64,000 nt of DNA. Source: Candidatus Peregrinibacteria bacterium. GTDB lineage: Bacteria > Patescibacteriota > Gracilibacteria > UBA1369 > 2-02-FULL-48-14. The notes under the pieces are model-generated. The model did not search any database, was not told where the DNA came from, and was given only the letters and a program-made list of their open reading frames with translations. Shown one piece after another: positions 1 through 7,435 of the stretch. The translations under genes and the position numbers were made by a program. Each line of letters begins with the position of its first letter. Positions within the stretch are counted from its first letter, which is position 1. Location: positions 94,244-158,243 of the forward strand of contig JABHVW010000006.1 in assembly GCA_018658105.1 (NCBI GenBank), in the 5' to 3' direction.

Positions 1-47
1 AATTGGATGATGATTTGAAGCCTATTAAGTCGTATTATTTAGATTAA
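1..47 (+). CDS. C-terminal end of an upstream protein (partial)
   Basis: An open frame enters from the left edge and stops with TAA at 45-47, ending in ...KSYYLD. Only about 14 codons are visible, so neither the family nor the frame can be confirmed. It ends 12 bases before the -35 box of the Y-family polymerase gene, which has its own promoter. Confidence 0.3.
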   Translation, partial: LDDDLKPIKSYYLD

Positions 48-59
48 TGTGATTTGCTG

Positions 60-94
60 TTGACGGTGAGTGTATACTCACCTATTATGATTGC
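60..94 (+). promoter_or_regulatory. Leaderless umuC-like promoter with operator-like inverted repeat
   Basis: TTGACG (60-65), a 17-base spacer and TATTAT (83-88) form a sigma-70 type promoter. The spacer is almost filled by the inverted repeat GGTGAGT-GTAT-ACTCACC (65-82), the place where a LexA-type repressor would block RNA polymerase. Six bases separate the -10 box from ATG at 95, so transcription should start on the A of the start codon. SOS control is inferred from the downstream gene; the repeat is not a classical CGAAC-N4-GTTCG or CTGT-N8-ACAG LexA box. Confidence 0.8.
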
Positions 95-1306
95 ATGACC
101 ACATTTGCCCATGTTGATGCCGACTGCTTTTATGTCTCTTGCGAAAGAATTCGTGATGAGATGCTGAGTGAAAGGCCAGTTGCTGTACTCGGGAATCAAG
201 GGGCGTGTGTGATTGCGGCCAGCTACGAAATGAAGGCTGTGGGAGTGAATGTTGCCATGCCAGTTTGGAAGGCTAAACGAATATGTCCGGAGGGGCTGTT
301 TATTAAGCGAGATTTCCGCTGGTATGGTTTGCTTTCACGCGCCATGCAAGATGTTTTAGACGAGTTTAGTGATCATATTGAATATTACTCTGTGGATGAA
401 AGTTTTTTAGATTTGGGTAGTGGGGTGCGAAATTTGTTGGGCCGTGCAGTTGAAATGCGTAGCCGAATGCTTAATGCGACTGGCTTGCCCGTGAGTGTTG
501 GCATTGGGCCTACTAGGACTTTGTGCAAACTTGCCTCTAAGGCGAATAAGCCTTTTGGTGCGCTTGTCATTAATGATGCCAACCGTGAAGCAATTTTGAG
601 TACTACGCCTGTTGAAAAGGTTAATGGGATTGGGCATAGGCTTTTGAAGCGCTGCCACTCTAATGGCATTTATACTGCTTTGGATTTTACTCGCAGGGCT
701 CAGTCTGAGATTAAGCGCATTTTCTTTAAACCGGGTGAAGCGATTTGGTATGAATTACAGGGGCAGCCTGTGTTCTCTATAAACCCTGAACGTGGTGATC
801 GTAAAATTGTTTCGCGTGGGGGTAGCCTGTGGGGTAACTACCGAGATAAAAAATACGTTTGGGGTTTTGTTATGCGAAACATGGAGCGCTTTATGAGTAC
901 TCTTTGGGAAGAGCAATTAGAAATTAGGCGGCTCACTTTGGTCTTGCGGCGCAGTGAAGGTGGTGCAGATACATTTACTCAGGAGTTGCCTGACTATACT
1001 AATGATCAAGCCACCATGATGGAGGCGATTCAAGTTGCTTATAGTAGAGCTTTTATGGATGGGGTGAGCTACATGCGTATGCATATAGTTGGTGAGAATA
1101 TTCGCAACTCTTCTGTGAAGCAATTGAATTTATTTAACAAAGAAGATGCAAGGAGGCATGTTATTCAGCAATTGAAGATGAAAATCAATAAACGCTTTGG
1201 GCTTTTCACATTGAGGACTGCTGCTAGTGGTCATGCGGCTGCGGTATTTAAAGATAAAGTTAGTGACTTTGAAATTGTAGATATTCCAAATAAACATTTA
1301 TTTTAA
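95..1306 (+). CDS. umuC: Y-family translesion DNA polymerase (UmuC/DinB type)
   Basis: Error-prone polymerase that copies past damaged template bases. The protein (403 aa) opens with the metal-binding motif HVDADCFYVSCE (about residues 6-17), carries the catalytic YSVDESF motif near residue 100, a helix-hairpin-helix around VNGIGH (about 173) and a little-finger-like C-terminal half. The length fits UmuC (about 420) better than DinB (about 350). The start is fixed by the leaderless promoter. The next ORF begins immediately at the stop codon, giving a two-gene operon, probably damage-induced through the inverted repeat in the promoter. No UmuD-like peptidase is seen in the window, although the partial gene upstream could be one. 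Confidence 0.9.
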   Translation: MTTFAHVDADCFYVSCERIRDEMLSERPVAVLGNQGACVIAASYEMKAVGVNVAMPVWKAKRICPEGLFIKRDFRWYGLLSRAMQDVLDEFSDHIEYYSVDESFLDLGSGVRNLLGRAVEMRSRMLNATGLPVSVGIGPTRTLCKLASKANKPFGALVINDANREAILSTTPVEKVNGIGHRLLKRCHSNGIYTALDFTRRAQSEIKRIFFKPGEAIWYELQGQPVFSINPERGDRKIVSRGGSLWGNYRDKKYVWGFVMRNMERFMSTLWEEQLEIRRLTLVLRRSEGGADTFTQELPDYTNDQATMMEAIQVAYSRAFMDGVSYMRMHIVGENIRNSSVKQLNLFNKEDARRHVIQQLKMKINKRFGLFTLRTAASGHAAAVFKDKVSDFEIVDIPNKHLF

Positions 1307-1746
1307 TGCAGGCTATACGTTTTCCATGTTTTGAATTCACTGATGATGCGCTCGCTCCGCTCGCGCCACTGCGTAGTGGGAATGAAATGCGCTTTTTCTT
1401 TAAGCGTCCTGGGGCTTTGCTGCCTATACATCATCAGGGTGAAAATAGATTGGTTGCCTGGGGTAATAAAAAACTAGCTGCCCTGCCCCGCACTGGCTTT
1501 TGTAAGATTGAATCTATTGAGGCGGGCAAATGGAAGTGGCTCAACCCTGTGCCGGTGCGAATAATTGCAAGTGCTGGCTGGGCTAAGGGTACTTGGTTTC
1601 AAGTTCGTCAGGGCATCCGTGGTATGCTTGTGCATGATCAAGATGGCCACCCTCATTGTTACGTTGTCACTCAGCCTGCTACGCACTATTTCAAAATCAT
1701 GACTGGTGCTGACAGAATGCCCATGCTTTTAGATCAGATTTTGTGA
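1306..1746 (+). CDS. SRAP (HMCES/YedK)-like protein, divergent
   Basis: Starts on the last base of the polymerase stop codon and so is translated from the same message. The 146 residues are not UmuD (no Ser/Lys peptidase pair). The spacing of a PGALLPI...LVAWGN segment (about 35-55), a TGFCKIES segment (about 65) and a C-terminal DRMPMLL (about 136) resembles the SOS-response-associated peptidase fold, whose usual motifs are WGL, GFYEW and HxRMPVIL. The invariant Cys2 that cross-links to abasic sites is missing (the protein begins MQAIRF), and the His before RMP is replaced. It may be a non-catalytic DNA-binding relative; family assignment is moderate. It contains a GC-rich palindromic insert at 1346-1380 (CCACT-GCGT-AGTGG). 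Confidence 0.45.
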   Translation: MQAIRFPCFEFTDDALAPLAPLRSGNEMRFFFKRPGALLPIHHQGENRLVAWGNKKLAALPRTGFCKIESIEAGKWKWLNPVPVRIIASAGWAKGTWFQVRQGIRGMLVHDQDGHPHCYVVTQPATHYFKIMTGADRMPMLLDQIL

Positions 1747-1774
1747 GCATGGCTTGATTGATGATATTGGCGAT

Positions 1775-1800
1775 GGTGTCAGCAATCACTGACGCCTTTA
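1775..1800 (+). terminator. Probable terminator of the polymerase operon
   Basis: GGTGTCAG (1775-1782), loop CAATCA, CTGACGCC (1789-1796) give an 8-bp stem with one G-U pair, followed by TTTA. The U tract is weak. Confidence 0.5.
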
Positions 1801-1860
1801 GCTTGACATATTCCACCTTTGTGATGCATAAGTAGTGTCGACTCTAAACCTATCTTGACA

Positions 1861-2628
1861 ATGAATACTGACATCAAATATTTTCTTAGCCAACTAGGGC
1901 TAAGCGAAAAAGAAGTTGAGCTCTACATATGCTCACTTAAAAGTGGCATGCAAACTGCCAGCACTCTTGCGAAAAAAACTGGAATTGCTAGATCGACAGT
2001 AAATTTTATATTTACTCAGCTCATTCAGAAGGGTTTTGCGAAAAAAGAGAATCGAGAAAATACTAGTTATTTTTCTGTAATTCAACCTGAATCTTTGGAA
2101 TATATTTTATTACAAAAAAAAGCACAGGCGAATAAACAACTAAGTGAATTCCAAAATATTCTTCCTGTTTTGAGCGCACTTCAAAATGAGAATGCCTTGT
2201 TACCAAAAGTTACATATTACGAAGGTCTGGATTCTCTATGTAGAGTAATTGATAACTGTTGCACTGTGGATGAAACTGTTTACTTCATAACAAGCCATAA
2301 TAATATGCACCCTGCGATTCGGGAGTATATTGAAAATATTTATATCCCACAATCAAGGAAGCATAAAAATAAGAATAAAATGATCGTATCTGAGGGGTCA
2401 CAAATTAAAAAATATCTCGATAAGGCAAAAGGTGTATATGATGAAGTGATTTTAGTAGATCCAAAGGACAATCCATTTTCAATTATGGTTGCTATTCATG
2501 GTAACTCAGTCGACTTCATTTCTTACGATGAAAATGATATGTCTGGTGTTTCAATTCAAAACCAACTTATTGCAGATCATATGAAGACAGTGTTTGATCT
2601 ACTAAAGGCTCATTTTGATAGAGCGTAG
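1861..2628 (+). CDS. TrmB-type winged-helix transcriptional regulator
   Basis: The N-terminal 70 residues form a TrmB-like helix-turn-helix: FLSQLGLSEKEVELY, then TASTLAKKTGIARSTVNF and a wing. The remainder resembles the non-catalytic sugar- or effector-sensing half seen in TrmB-like proteins (about 255 aa is usual). ATG at 1861 is preferred to the TTG two codons upstream. A TTGACA at 1803-1808 could be its -35; the -10 is less clear. The 3' end overlaps the convergent MEMO-CapA gene by 62 bases, so the two transcripts could interfere. The controlled gene is unknown. Confidence 0.75.
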   Translation: MNTDIKYFLSQLGLSEKEVELYICSLKSGMQTASTLAKKTGIARSTVNFIFTQLIQKGFAKKENRENTSYFSVIQPESLEYILLQKKAQANKQLSEFQNILPVLSALQNENALLPKVTYYEGLDSLCRVIDNCCTVDETVYFITSHNNMHPAIREYIENIYIPQSRKHKNKNKMIVSEGSQIKKYLDKAKGVYDEVILVDPKDNPFSIMVAIHGNSVDFISYDENDMSGVSIQNQLIADHMKTVFDLLKAHFDRA

Positions 2629-4021
2629 GATATCCGTTATCTATAGTTATTGGGAATGAAAATTCCGTCATTGAGTCAGGGCTGAAATGAATGCCGATGA
2701 CTTCCCCATTTGAATCTTGGCCGGGGGAAATAAAGTCGCCCAATGAGTAGTAAATTAGAGCTTCGTTGTAAGTTTCATTTTCTGGGATTTCTTGAAGGCC
2801 ATGCCCAATGAGAATATCGACACCTGAATCTATAAATTTGTGTGCAGTTTTTTGAGGGTTTGAATTTCCGGTGAAAGTGAAATGTAAGCTGATGAAATCT
2901 TGTGCTCCAATTATTTTTGATATTTCTTGTAAGGCTGTGATTTCGTCATTGAAGCTGCAGAATGCAATGCTCATGTTGTTTTGAGTTTTGGTTTCGCAGC
3001 CTGGCTCTGGATTGAAAACCAAGAAGTCTGTGCCAGTGAGAAAGCGATCTTCTATGCCCTGTATGTCTCGTAAATATTCACTGTAGGATTCTCCCCAGTT
3101 CCAGTCGTCAATAATTTGTAAATTCTCTTCATCGGGGATTGCACCGAAATATTGTACTGTAATTGATTTTTGAGGATTAATCTTGCCGGGGCTAAAAGAG
3201 AAATATTGGTGACTGGTTGTAATATATTCTTCCACAGTTAAATATTGCGCTAGGTTTGTGTGATCGTGCCTTGCGGCGTGCATGGAGTTTCGGGCCTGCA
3301 TGAGTTTTAGCAAAAGGTAAAGTGAAGATGGCGAATCGACTTCGAGATCATAAATGTTTTCGAAATCGAAATTTTGTATAGTTGCGTGAGAGGCTAGATC
3401 GTGGAAATCTGCTGCCTCCCAGGGTATGTAATGTGAAAAATCAACACTGGCCAAAACTAGAGAGTTGGCTGGCAAATTTTCATTTAGCCATTCTGCAAAA
3501 CTATCGAGTTCATCTTGAGGCATTTCCCATTGCAGAAGTACTGGTACGATTTTTGCTTTGGGCCATGCGTTTTTGATAAATGGAGCATGCGTGAAGATTG
3601 CATGTTCTTGAACAAAGGATTCGTTTCTTTCTGTCGCTTGTTTATCTGCGAGGATTTTTGATATGAATTCCTGGTTTAGTTCGACTGGCTCCGATGTCGT
3701 ATTGAAAATGCAATTTGTACATGTTTGGATATTTTCTTTTCCGCTTTCGTAATGATTTGGGCCGACAAGAAAAATCGTAGAGTAATCATTTTGAGCGGCT
3801 AAACTTTTGTAGAATCCGGCAATTTCAAAAGCCGCCACCATGTGGTGAGGCAGAACCGCTCCCTGTGTTTCATTTGGGACATTATACTTTTTTGCATTAT
3901 TAAAAATGTTGTTCCACATTTTTGTGTCGCCAGGGTACAAATAGCTTACTTCGGTATCTGTAGGAATGCATGCTGACAGGAATAATGTCAGCATGCATAT
4001 TGAAATTAATAATTTCTTCAT
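2567..4021 (-). CDS. Lipoprotein fusing a MEMO domain to a CapA-like C-terminal region
   Basis: Signal peptide with lipobox LSAC (Cys about 18), so exported and lipidated. Residues about 50-270 match the MEMO/AmmeMemoRadiSam-B family: AVLPHH, FLVGPNHY, EHAIFTHAPF and LASVDFSHY in the right order, giving the metal-binding His cluster of that fold. Residues about 285-480 resemble the C-terminal part of CapA (poly-gamma-glutamate synthesis family metallophosphatase-like): FISLHFTF, SGVDILIGHG and ALIYYSLGDFI. The first half of a CapA phosphatase is not obvious, so that domain may be partial. It lies 9 bases downstream of the lipoprotein gene at 4031-5137 and is probably cotranscribed with it. 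An exported MEMO is unusual because most are cytosolic. Confidence 0.7.
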   Translation of the reverse strand: MKKLLISICMLTLFLSACIPTDTEVSYLYPGDTKMWNNIFNNAKKYNVPNETQGAVLPHHMVAAFEIAGFYKSLAAQNDYSTIFLVGPNHYESGKENIQTCTNCIFNTTSEPVELNQEFISKILADKQATERNESFVQEHAIFTHAPFIKNAWPKAKIVPVLLQWEMPQDELDSFAEWLNENLPANSLVLASVDFSHYIPWEAADFHDLASHATIQNFDFENIYDLEVDSPSSLYLLLKLMQARNSMHAARHDHTNLAQYLTVEEYITTSHQYFSFSPGKINPQKSITVQYFGAIPDEENLQIIDDWNWGESYSEYLRDIQGIEDRFLTGTDFLVFNPEPGCETKTQNNMSIAFCSFNDEITALQEISKIIGAQDFISLHFTFTGNSNPQKTAHKFIDSGVDILIGHGLQEIPENETYNEALIYYSLGDFISPGQDSNGEVIGIHFSPDSMTEFSFPITIDNGYPTLYQNEPLVDQTLSSYDLQ

Positions 4022-4030
4022 TTCTAAATG

Positions 4031-5137
4031 CTAGCGATATAGTCTTCCACCCCACTCGATAACTGAGAAACCGCTTCGTACTTGTACTTCTAGTTCTTGT
4101 TCAGGTACGTACATGAATCCGTCTAACTCTTTGTAATCGAAGAATACTCGAATTATGCTATCTGGCTCAGGAATCACAGTAAGTGGAGCGTAAGTGTCGA
4201 AGACATTTTCTGGAATGAAAGTGATGAAGTAGTAAGGTGAGCCACTAAGGATTGGTAGCCAGAACTCTTTAAAGTCTGCACTCTCTTTTGCGTTCATTCC
4301 TTGTAGGGCTAGCTTTTCGTCAAAGAAATTTTCAACATCTTCATCTGCTACAACAAACCCTTCTTCAGGAGTTTCGAAATCTGCTGAGTAACCTTCCCAG
4401 AATAAATATGGGTATTCCTCACCATCAACTACAACTGTACCGTCTGGATGAGCAGTTGCATGCCAACCATCGCCGATTTCTGGATCTGAGATTGAAATTC
4501 CATCTGTAGGTTCAACATTAACGAAAACATCTGTTACTTCTTCAGGGTACAAGTAAATAACGGGTTTACCCATTTCTGCACCTGATTGGATGTAATAAGT
4601 TGTTAGATTTGCTGTGCTGATACTTCCATCGTTGTGGTAAGCCTTAAAAGTATAATCGTTACTACCGTAAGCTAAATTATTCCACTCGACACTTGCTCTG
4701 TATGTGAAGCTTTCATCTCCGAGCTCGAAACCCGTTAATGTGTAAACATCATTATATTTGAGAGTTCCAGGGATTTCTATATCACCGGAGCCAGCTACAA
4801 CTGTTCCACCCACTGCTGTTACAACAATTTTTGTAGTGTTTGGAGAAACATTCGCAGTGAAAACTACTGGCGCCTCACGAAATGTTGAGTCGTTTGCTGG
4901 GCCAGTCATTGTAAGATAATTTGCCCCAGTGTAATCGACTGTTTCTACTTCCTCTTCTTCGTCTTCAACTTCATCCTCAACACCTAGAGCTTCTTTGAGC
5001 TCCTTTACCTCTTCTTTGAGTTCTTTATATTCCTCAATTTCTTTTTTTGTATAATTTTCTCTTTGGCTTGAATTGTTGCAACCTGCAAAACTTGCGATTA
5101 AAGCTAAGCTTAGAAGGCTGATAAGAATTTTTTTCAT
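4031..5137 (-). CDS. Lipoprotein of unknown function with N-terminal coiled coil
   Basis: Signal peptide and lipobox (ASFAGC, Cys about 20), then a short Lys/Glu coiled coil (about 30-65), an Ig-like beta-rich section (about 75-185) and a C-terminal module opening with GKPVIYLYPEE (about 190) and containing YLFWEG and IRVFFDY. This C-terminal module looks like one that recurs in uncharacterised secreted bacterial proteins, but I cannot name a function. It sits upstream of the MEMO-CapA gene on the same strand. Confidence 0.65.
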   Translation of the reverse strand: MKKILISLLSLALIASFAGCNNSSQRENYTKKEIEEYKELKEEVKELKEALGVEDEVEDEEEEVETVDYTGANYLTMTGPANDSTFREAPVVFTANVSPNTTKIVVTAVGGTVVAGSGDIEIPGTLKYNDVYTLTGFELGDESFTYRASVEWNNLAYGSNDYTFKAYHNDGSISTANLTTYYIQSGAEMGKPVIYLYPEEVTDVFVNVEPTDGISISDPEIGDGWHATAHPDGTVVVDGEEYPYLFWEGYSADFETPEEGFVVADEDVENFFDEKLALQGMNAKESADFKEFWLPILSGSPYYFITFIPENVFDTYAPLTVIPEPDSIIRVFFDYKELDGFMYVPEQELEVQVRSGFSVIEWGGRLYR

Positions 5138-5184
5138 GAGTATTTATTAAAAAAATATTACATACAAAATAACACTTTATACTA

Positions 5185-5820
5185 TTACTCAGCAACTTTC
5201 TTGAGAGTATCATCACAACCTGGATATTCTTTTGGATCAAAAAGTGCTGTATTTTCTGCCATAATAGCCTTTATTCTACCAATGGCATTTTCTGCCTCTC
5301 TCACAAGAGGATCTCGAGGGGAAAGTGGATAATGATGCATATCCCCATGATCGTTATATGCAGCGCGGTAAATAGTACTATCATTAGTAGGTGTTCCTAT
5401 TTCTAAGAAAGATATATGGCTATTCTTGACCGAAGTACCTGCAGCAGTAAGGCTGGTAGAACCTTCATCCATTCTGTCGGTCCAAGTGCAAGACCTTCCA
5501 TCGTGCGCAGTTACTGATAAATAGCCTCTCGTGCACATAGTTGACTCAGAATTGTCAACAATTTCTTGGCATTCCCTAACTGCATCAGTTCTAAAACGCT
5601 CAATATATGCCGGCAAATCACCAGTATCAAATATATTATTCAAGTGCTGATTTATACCGATTGCGTCTCCAGCTATCATTGCTAATATTATAGCTGCTGC
5701 CGTCTTAGCGGAATTTTGAATTCTAGTGATGGCAGGAGCACTGCCATTTGTATCAAGCGCTGTTGAGCGTCTAGGATTTGCAGCTTCAAGGGGGCTGGTA
5801 CTTTCGGTATTTTTAGTCAT
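5185..5820 (-). CDS. Hypothetical membrane-anchored protein
   Basis: Not recognised. A polar N-terminus (about 35 residues) precedes one hydrophobic segment (TAAAIILAMIAGDAIGI, about 40-56), then an acidic region of about 150 residues with several Cys (near 84, 96, 110 and 201). This suggests a single-pass protein with an extracytoplasmic domain that may hold disulphides. The 17-bp inverted repeat at 5824-5840 lies just before its start. Confidence 0.55.
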   Translation of the reverse strand: MTKNTESTSPLEAANPRRSTALDTNGSAPAITRIQNSAKTAAAIILAMIAGDAIGINQHLNNIFDTGDLPAYIERFRTDAVRECQEIVDNSESTMCTRGYLSVTAHDGRSCTWTDRMDEGSTSLTAAGTSVKNSHISFLEIGTPTNDSTIYRAAYNDHGDMHHYPLSPRDPLVREAENAIGRIKAIMAENTALFDPKEYPGCDDTLKKVAE

Positions 5821-5823
5821 ATT

Positions 5824-5840
5824 TTGATTTCTTAAATCAA
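5824..5840. promoter_or_regulatory. Operator-like inverted repeat between divergent genes
   Basis: TTGATTT-CTT-AAATCAA is a perfect 7-bp inverted repeat lying 3 bases upstream of the start at 5820 (minus strand), in the short gap between two divergent genes. A repressor or activator could bind here; no regulator is identified. Confidence 0.4.
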
Positions 5841-5862
5841 GAGTTCTGAACTATAACCTGTT

Positions 5863-6570
5863 ATGGGCATGCAGTCAAGTTGGCTTGAAGTCTTCATCAT
5901 AGTAAGATTGGAGGCGCACATCCTTCACTCTTTAAAATACATAGCTATGGACGGATATAACACTTGTAAGCAACATGTAATTGTAGGCAGCTCGGCTTTG
6001 ACATTGGTGGTAATTTTCGGGCTTCTGCTCGAAACGCCTTGGCCAGCTTCATTTGCTAGGGTTTCATTTCTCCTTCTCTTTTTAACATTATTCATCGGAC
6101 CATTCATGAGGATGAAAAAGCCTGGTCGCGCCTCTTCCCCTTTGGCGACTCCGTGGACATGGCGTGGTGAACTGGGCATTTGGTTTGCCTTAACAGGTTT
6201 AATGCACTTTGTGCTGCTCGTTCTGGATAGACCCTTTTCAAGCTTCATTGAAATTGGTGGCGGAGGCTATGGTCTGGCAAATTTACTTGGACTGATTGCT
6301 TTGTTCTGGGCTCTGATCCTAGCTGCTACCTCATGTAGCAAGGCAATTAAGTATTTAGGCATGGAATCGTGGAAATGGATTCAAAGCCTCAGTTATGTGA
6401 TTTTCTACCTTGTCACTGGGCACTACGTGTACTTTCAATTCTTCTCCACTTATGGAGATAATCCAGGGCCAGATTGGTTTGGCTACACTGCTGTGATCAT
6501 GGCGATTAGTATCGTGCTGATGCAGCTTAGTGCTTTTGTCCTTGCTGTTGTGAAGTATAGGAGGGGGTAG
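5863..6570 (+). CDS. Polytopic membrane protein, ferric-reductase-like transmembrane domain
   Basis: About six hydrophobic helices. The pattern WRGELGIWFALTGLMHF (about 105-121), a TS..IKYLG segment (about 154-165) and SLSYVIFYLVTGHYVYF (about 170-188) resembles the haem-binding membrane domain of MsrQ/YedZ and ferric reductases: His in LMHF and GHYVYF could ligate haem, but the usual LHRLSYL histidine is absent. A possible internal start at 5947 (MDGYNTC) has a TAAAAT box 8 bases upstream and would give 208 residues; the longer form begins at 5863. The 3' end overlaps the convergent hydrolase gene by 44 bases. Confidence 0.55.
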   Translation: MGMQSSWLEVFIIVRLEAHILHSLKYIAMDGYNTCKQHVIVGSSALTLVVIFGLLLETPWPASFARVSFLLLFLTLFIGPFMRMKKPGRASSPLATPWTWRGELGIWFALTGLMHFVLLVLDRPFSSFIEIGGGGYGLANLLGLIALFWALILAATSCSKAIKYLGMESWKWIQSLSYVIFYLVTGHYVYFQFFSTYGDNPGPDWFGYTAVIMAISIVLMQLSAFVLAVVKYRRG

Positions 6571-7435
6571 CTTTATATCTACCTAATTCAAAGGCTGCCT
6601 CACCGGTCTTTGCATTGGGCGTGGGAAAGACTAGCACTAGATCATGATCGAAATATATGGATTTGCCATGATCTAATCCAATTATTTCATCAGACTTTAT
6701 AAAGTCAAAATTGGAATATTGATTGCTAAAACAAAACTGATCAGATTTAACAAGGTATTTATCAAACACCTCAATTTTTTTCTGATTCTTATTCGGTTTA
6801 TTGCCTTTGCCTTGTGGATATTGCAAAAATCTATCAATTTGTTTAGTGACAAGGGGTTTCAAATGGATGTCCTGATGGCAGCCAGCTTCAAGTGTTGCAC
6901 CAATACCGCCCAATCTATCGACATAATTATCAAAGGCATATTCCCTTTCTGGCGTTTGAAAGTTAGGCGACATAAATACCACAAAAGGGATATCCAAATG
7001 ATTGCAAAGATCCAAATGTTGCTTGCTGAATTTCGTGTAGAGAAAAGGCTTTGCCGGTGAGGAGGTGGAATGTAGATCTATAAAATAATCCACCCCCTCG
7101 TAGTATGGTAGAAGCTCTTTCACACGTTTTTGTTCGTGAGATAATTTTGATGCATCCATCCCTTCAATATGCTCAATAGATTTTTTTGTAAGCAGGCGAT
7201 TCATATCTTCATCTATATATCGCCCCCCTTGTTCATACGCCTTTCTGTTGGCAAAAATAAGGTCAAGCCTACCTGTAATATCGCAAGGCATTAAAGAAGT
7301 CATAAGTTCACTCAGTATGGTGAAGCCAAGTGTCTCATCTCCATGAGTAATGGCTTGAAGCATTCGATGATAGCCATGCTTCTCACCTTGTAATGAAAAT
7401 ACGTCAGGACCAATTTGTGTGAAAGCAGTATTCAT
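6527..7435 (-). CDS. Aspartoacylase/succinylglutamate desuccinylase-like zinc hydrolase (M14-like)
   Basis: Zinc carboxypeptidase fold: ITHGDETLG (about 29-37) gives the H..E zinc ligands, RYIDEDMNR (about 77-85) the substrate-binding Asp/Arg/Asn-Arg, and FIDLHSTSS (about 117-125) the third ligand. Members remove acyl or amino-acyl groups from amino acids or peptides. Its start overlaps the stop of the ATP-grasp gene by 4 bases (ATGA), so the two are translationally coupled. ATP-grasp ligase plus aspartoacylase-like pairs usually build and trim an amide-linked small molecule or peptide; the substrate here is unknown. Confidence 0.8.
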   Translation of the reverse strand: MNTAFTQIGPDVFSLQGEKHGYHRMLQAITHGDETLGFTILSELMTSLMPCDITGRLDLIFANRKAYEQGGRYIDEDMNRLLTKKSIEHIEGMDASKLSHEQKRVKELLPYYEGVDYFIDLHSTSSPAKPFLYTKFSKQHLDLCNHLDIPFVVFMSPNFQTPEREYAFDNYVDRLGGIGATLEAGCHQDIHLKPLVTKQIDRFLQYPQGKGNKPNKNQKKIEVFDKYLVKSDQFCFSNQYSNFDFIKSDEIIGLDHGKSIYFDHDLVLVFPTPNAKTGEAAFELGRYKATPSYTSQQQGQKH

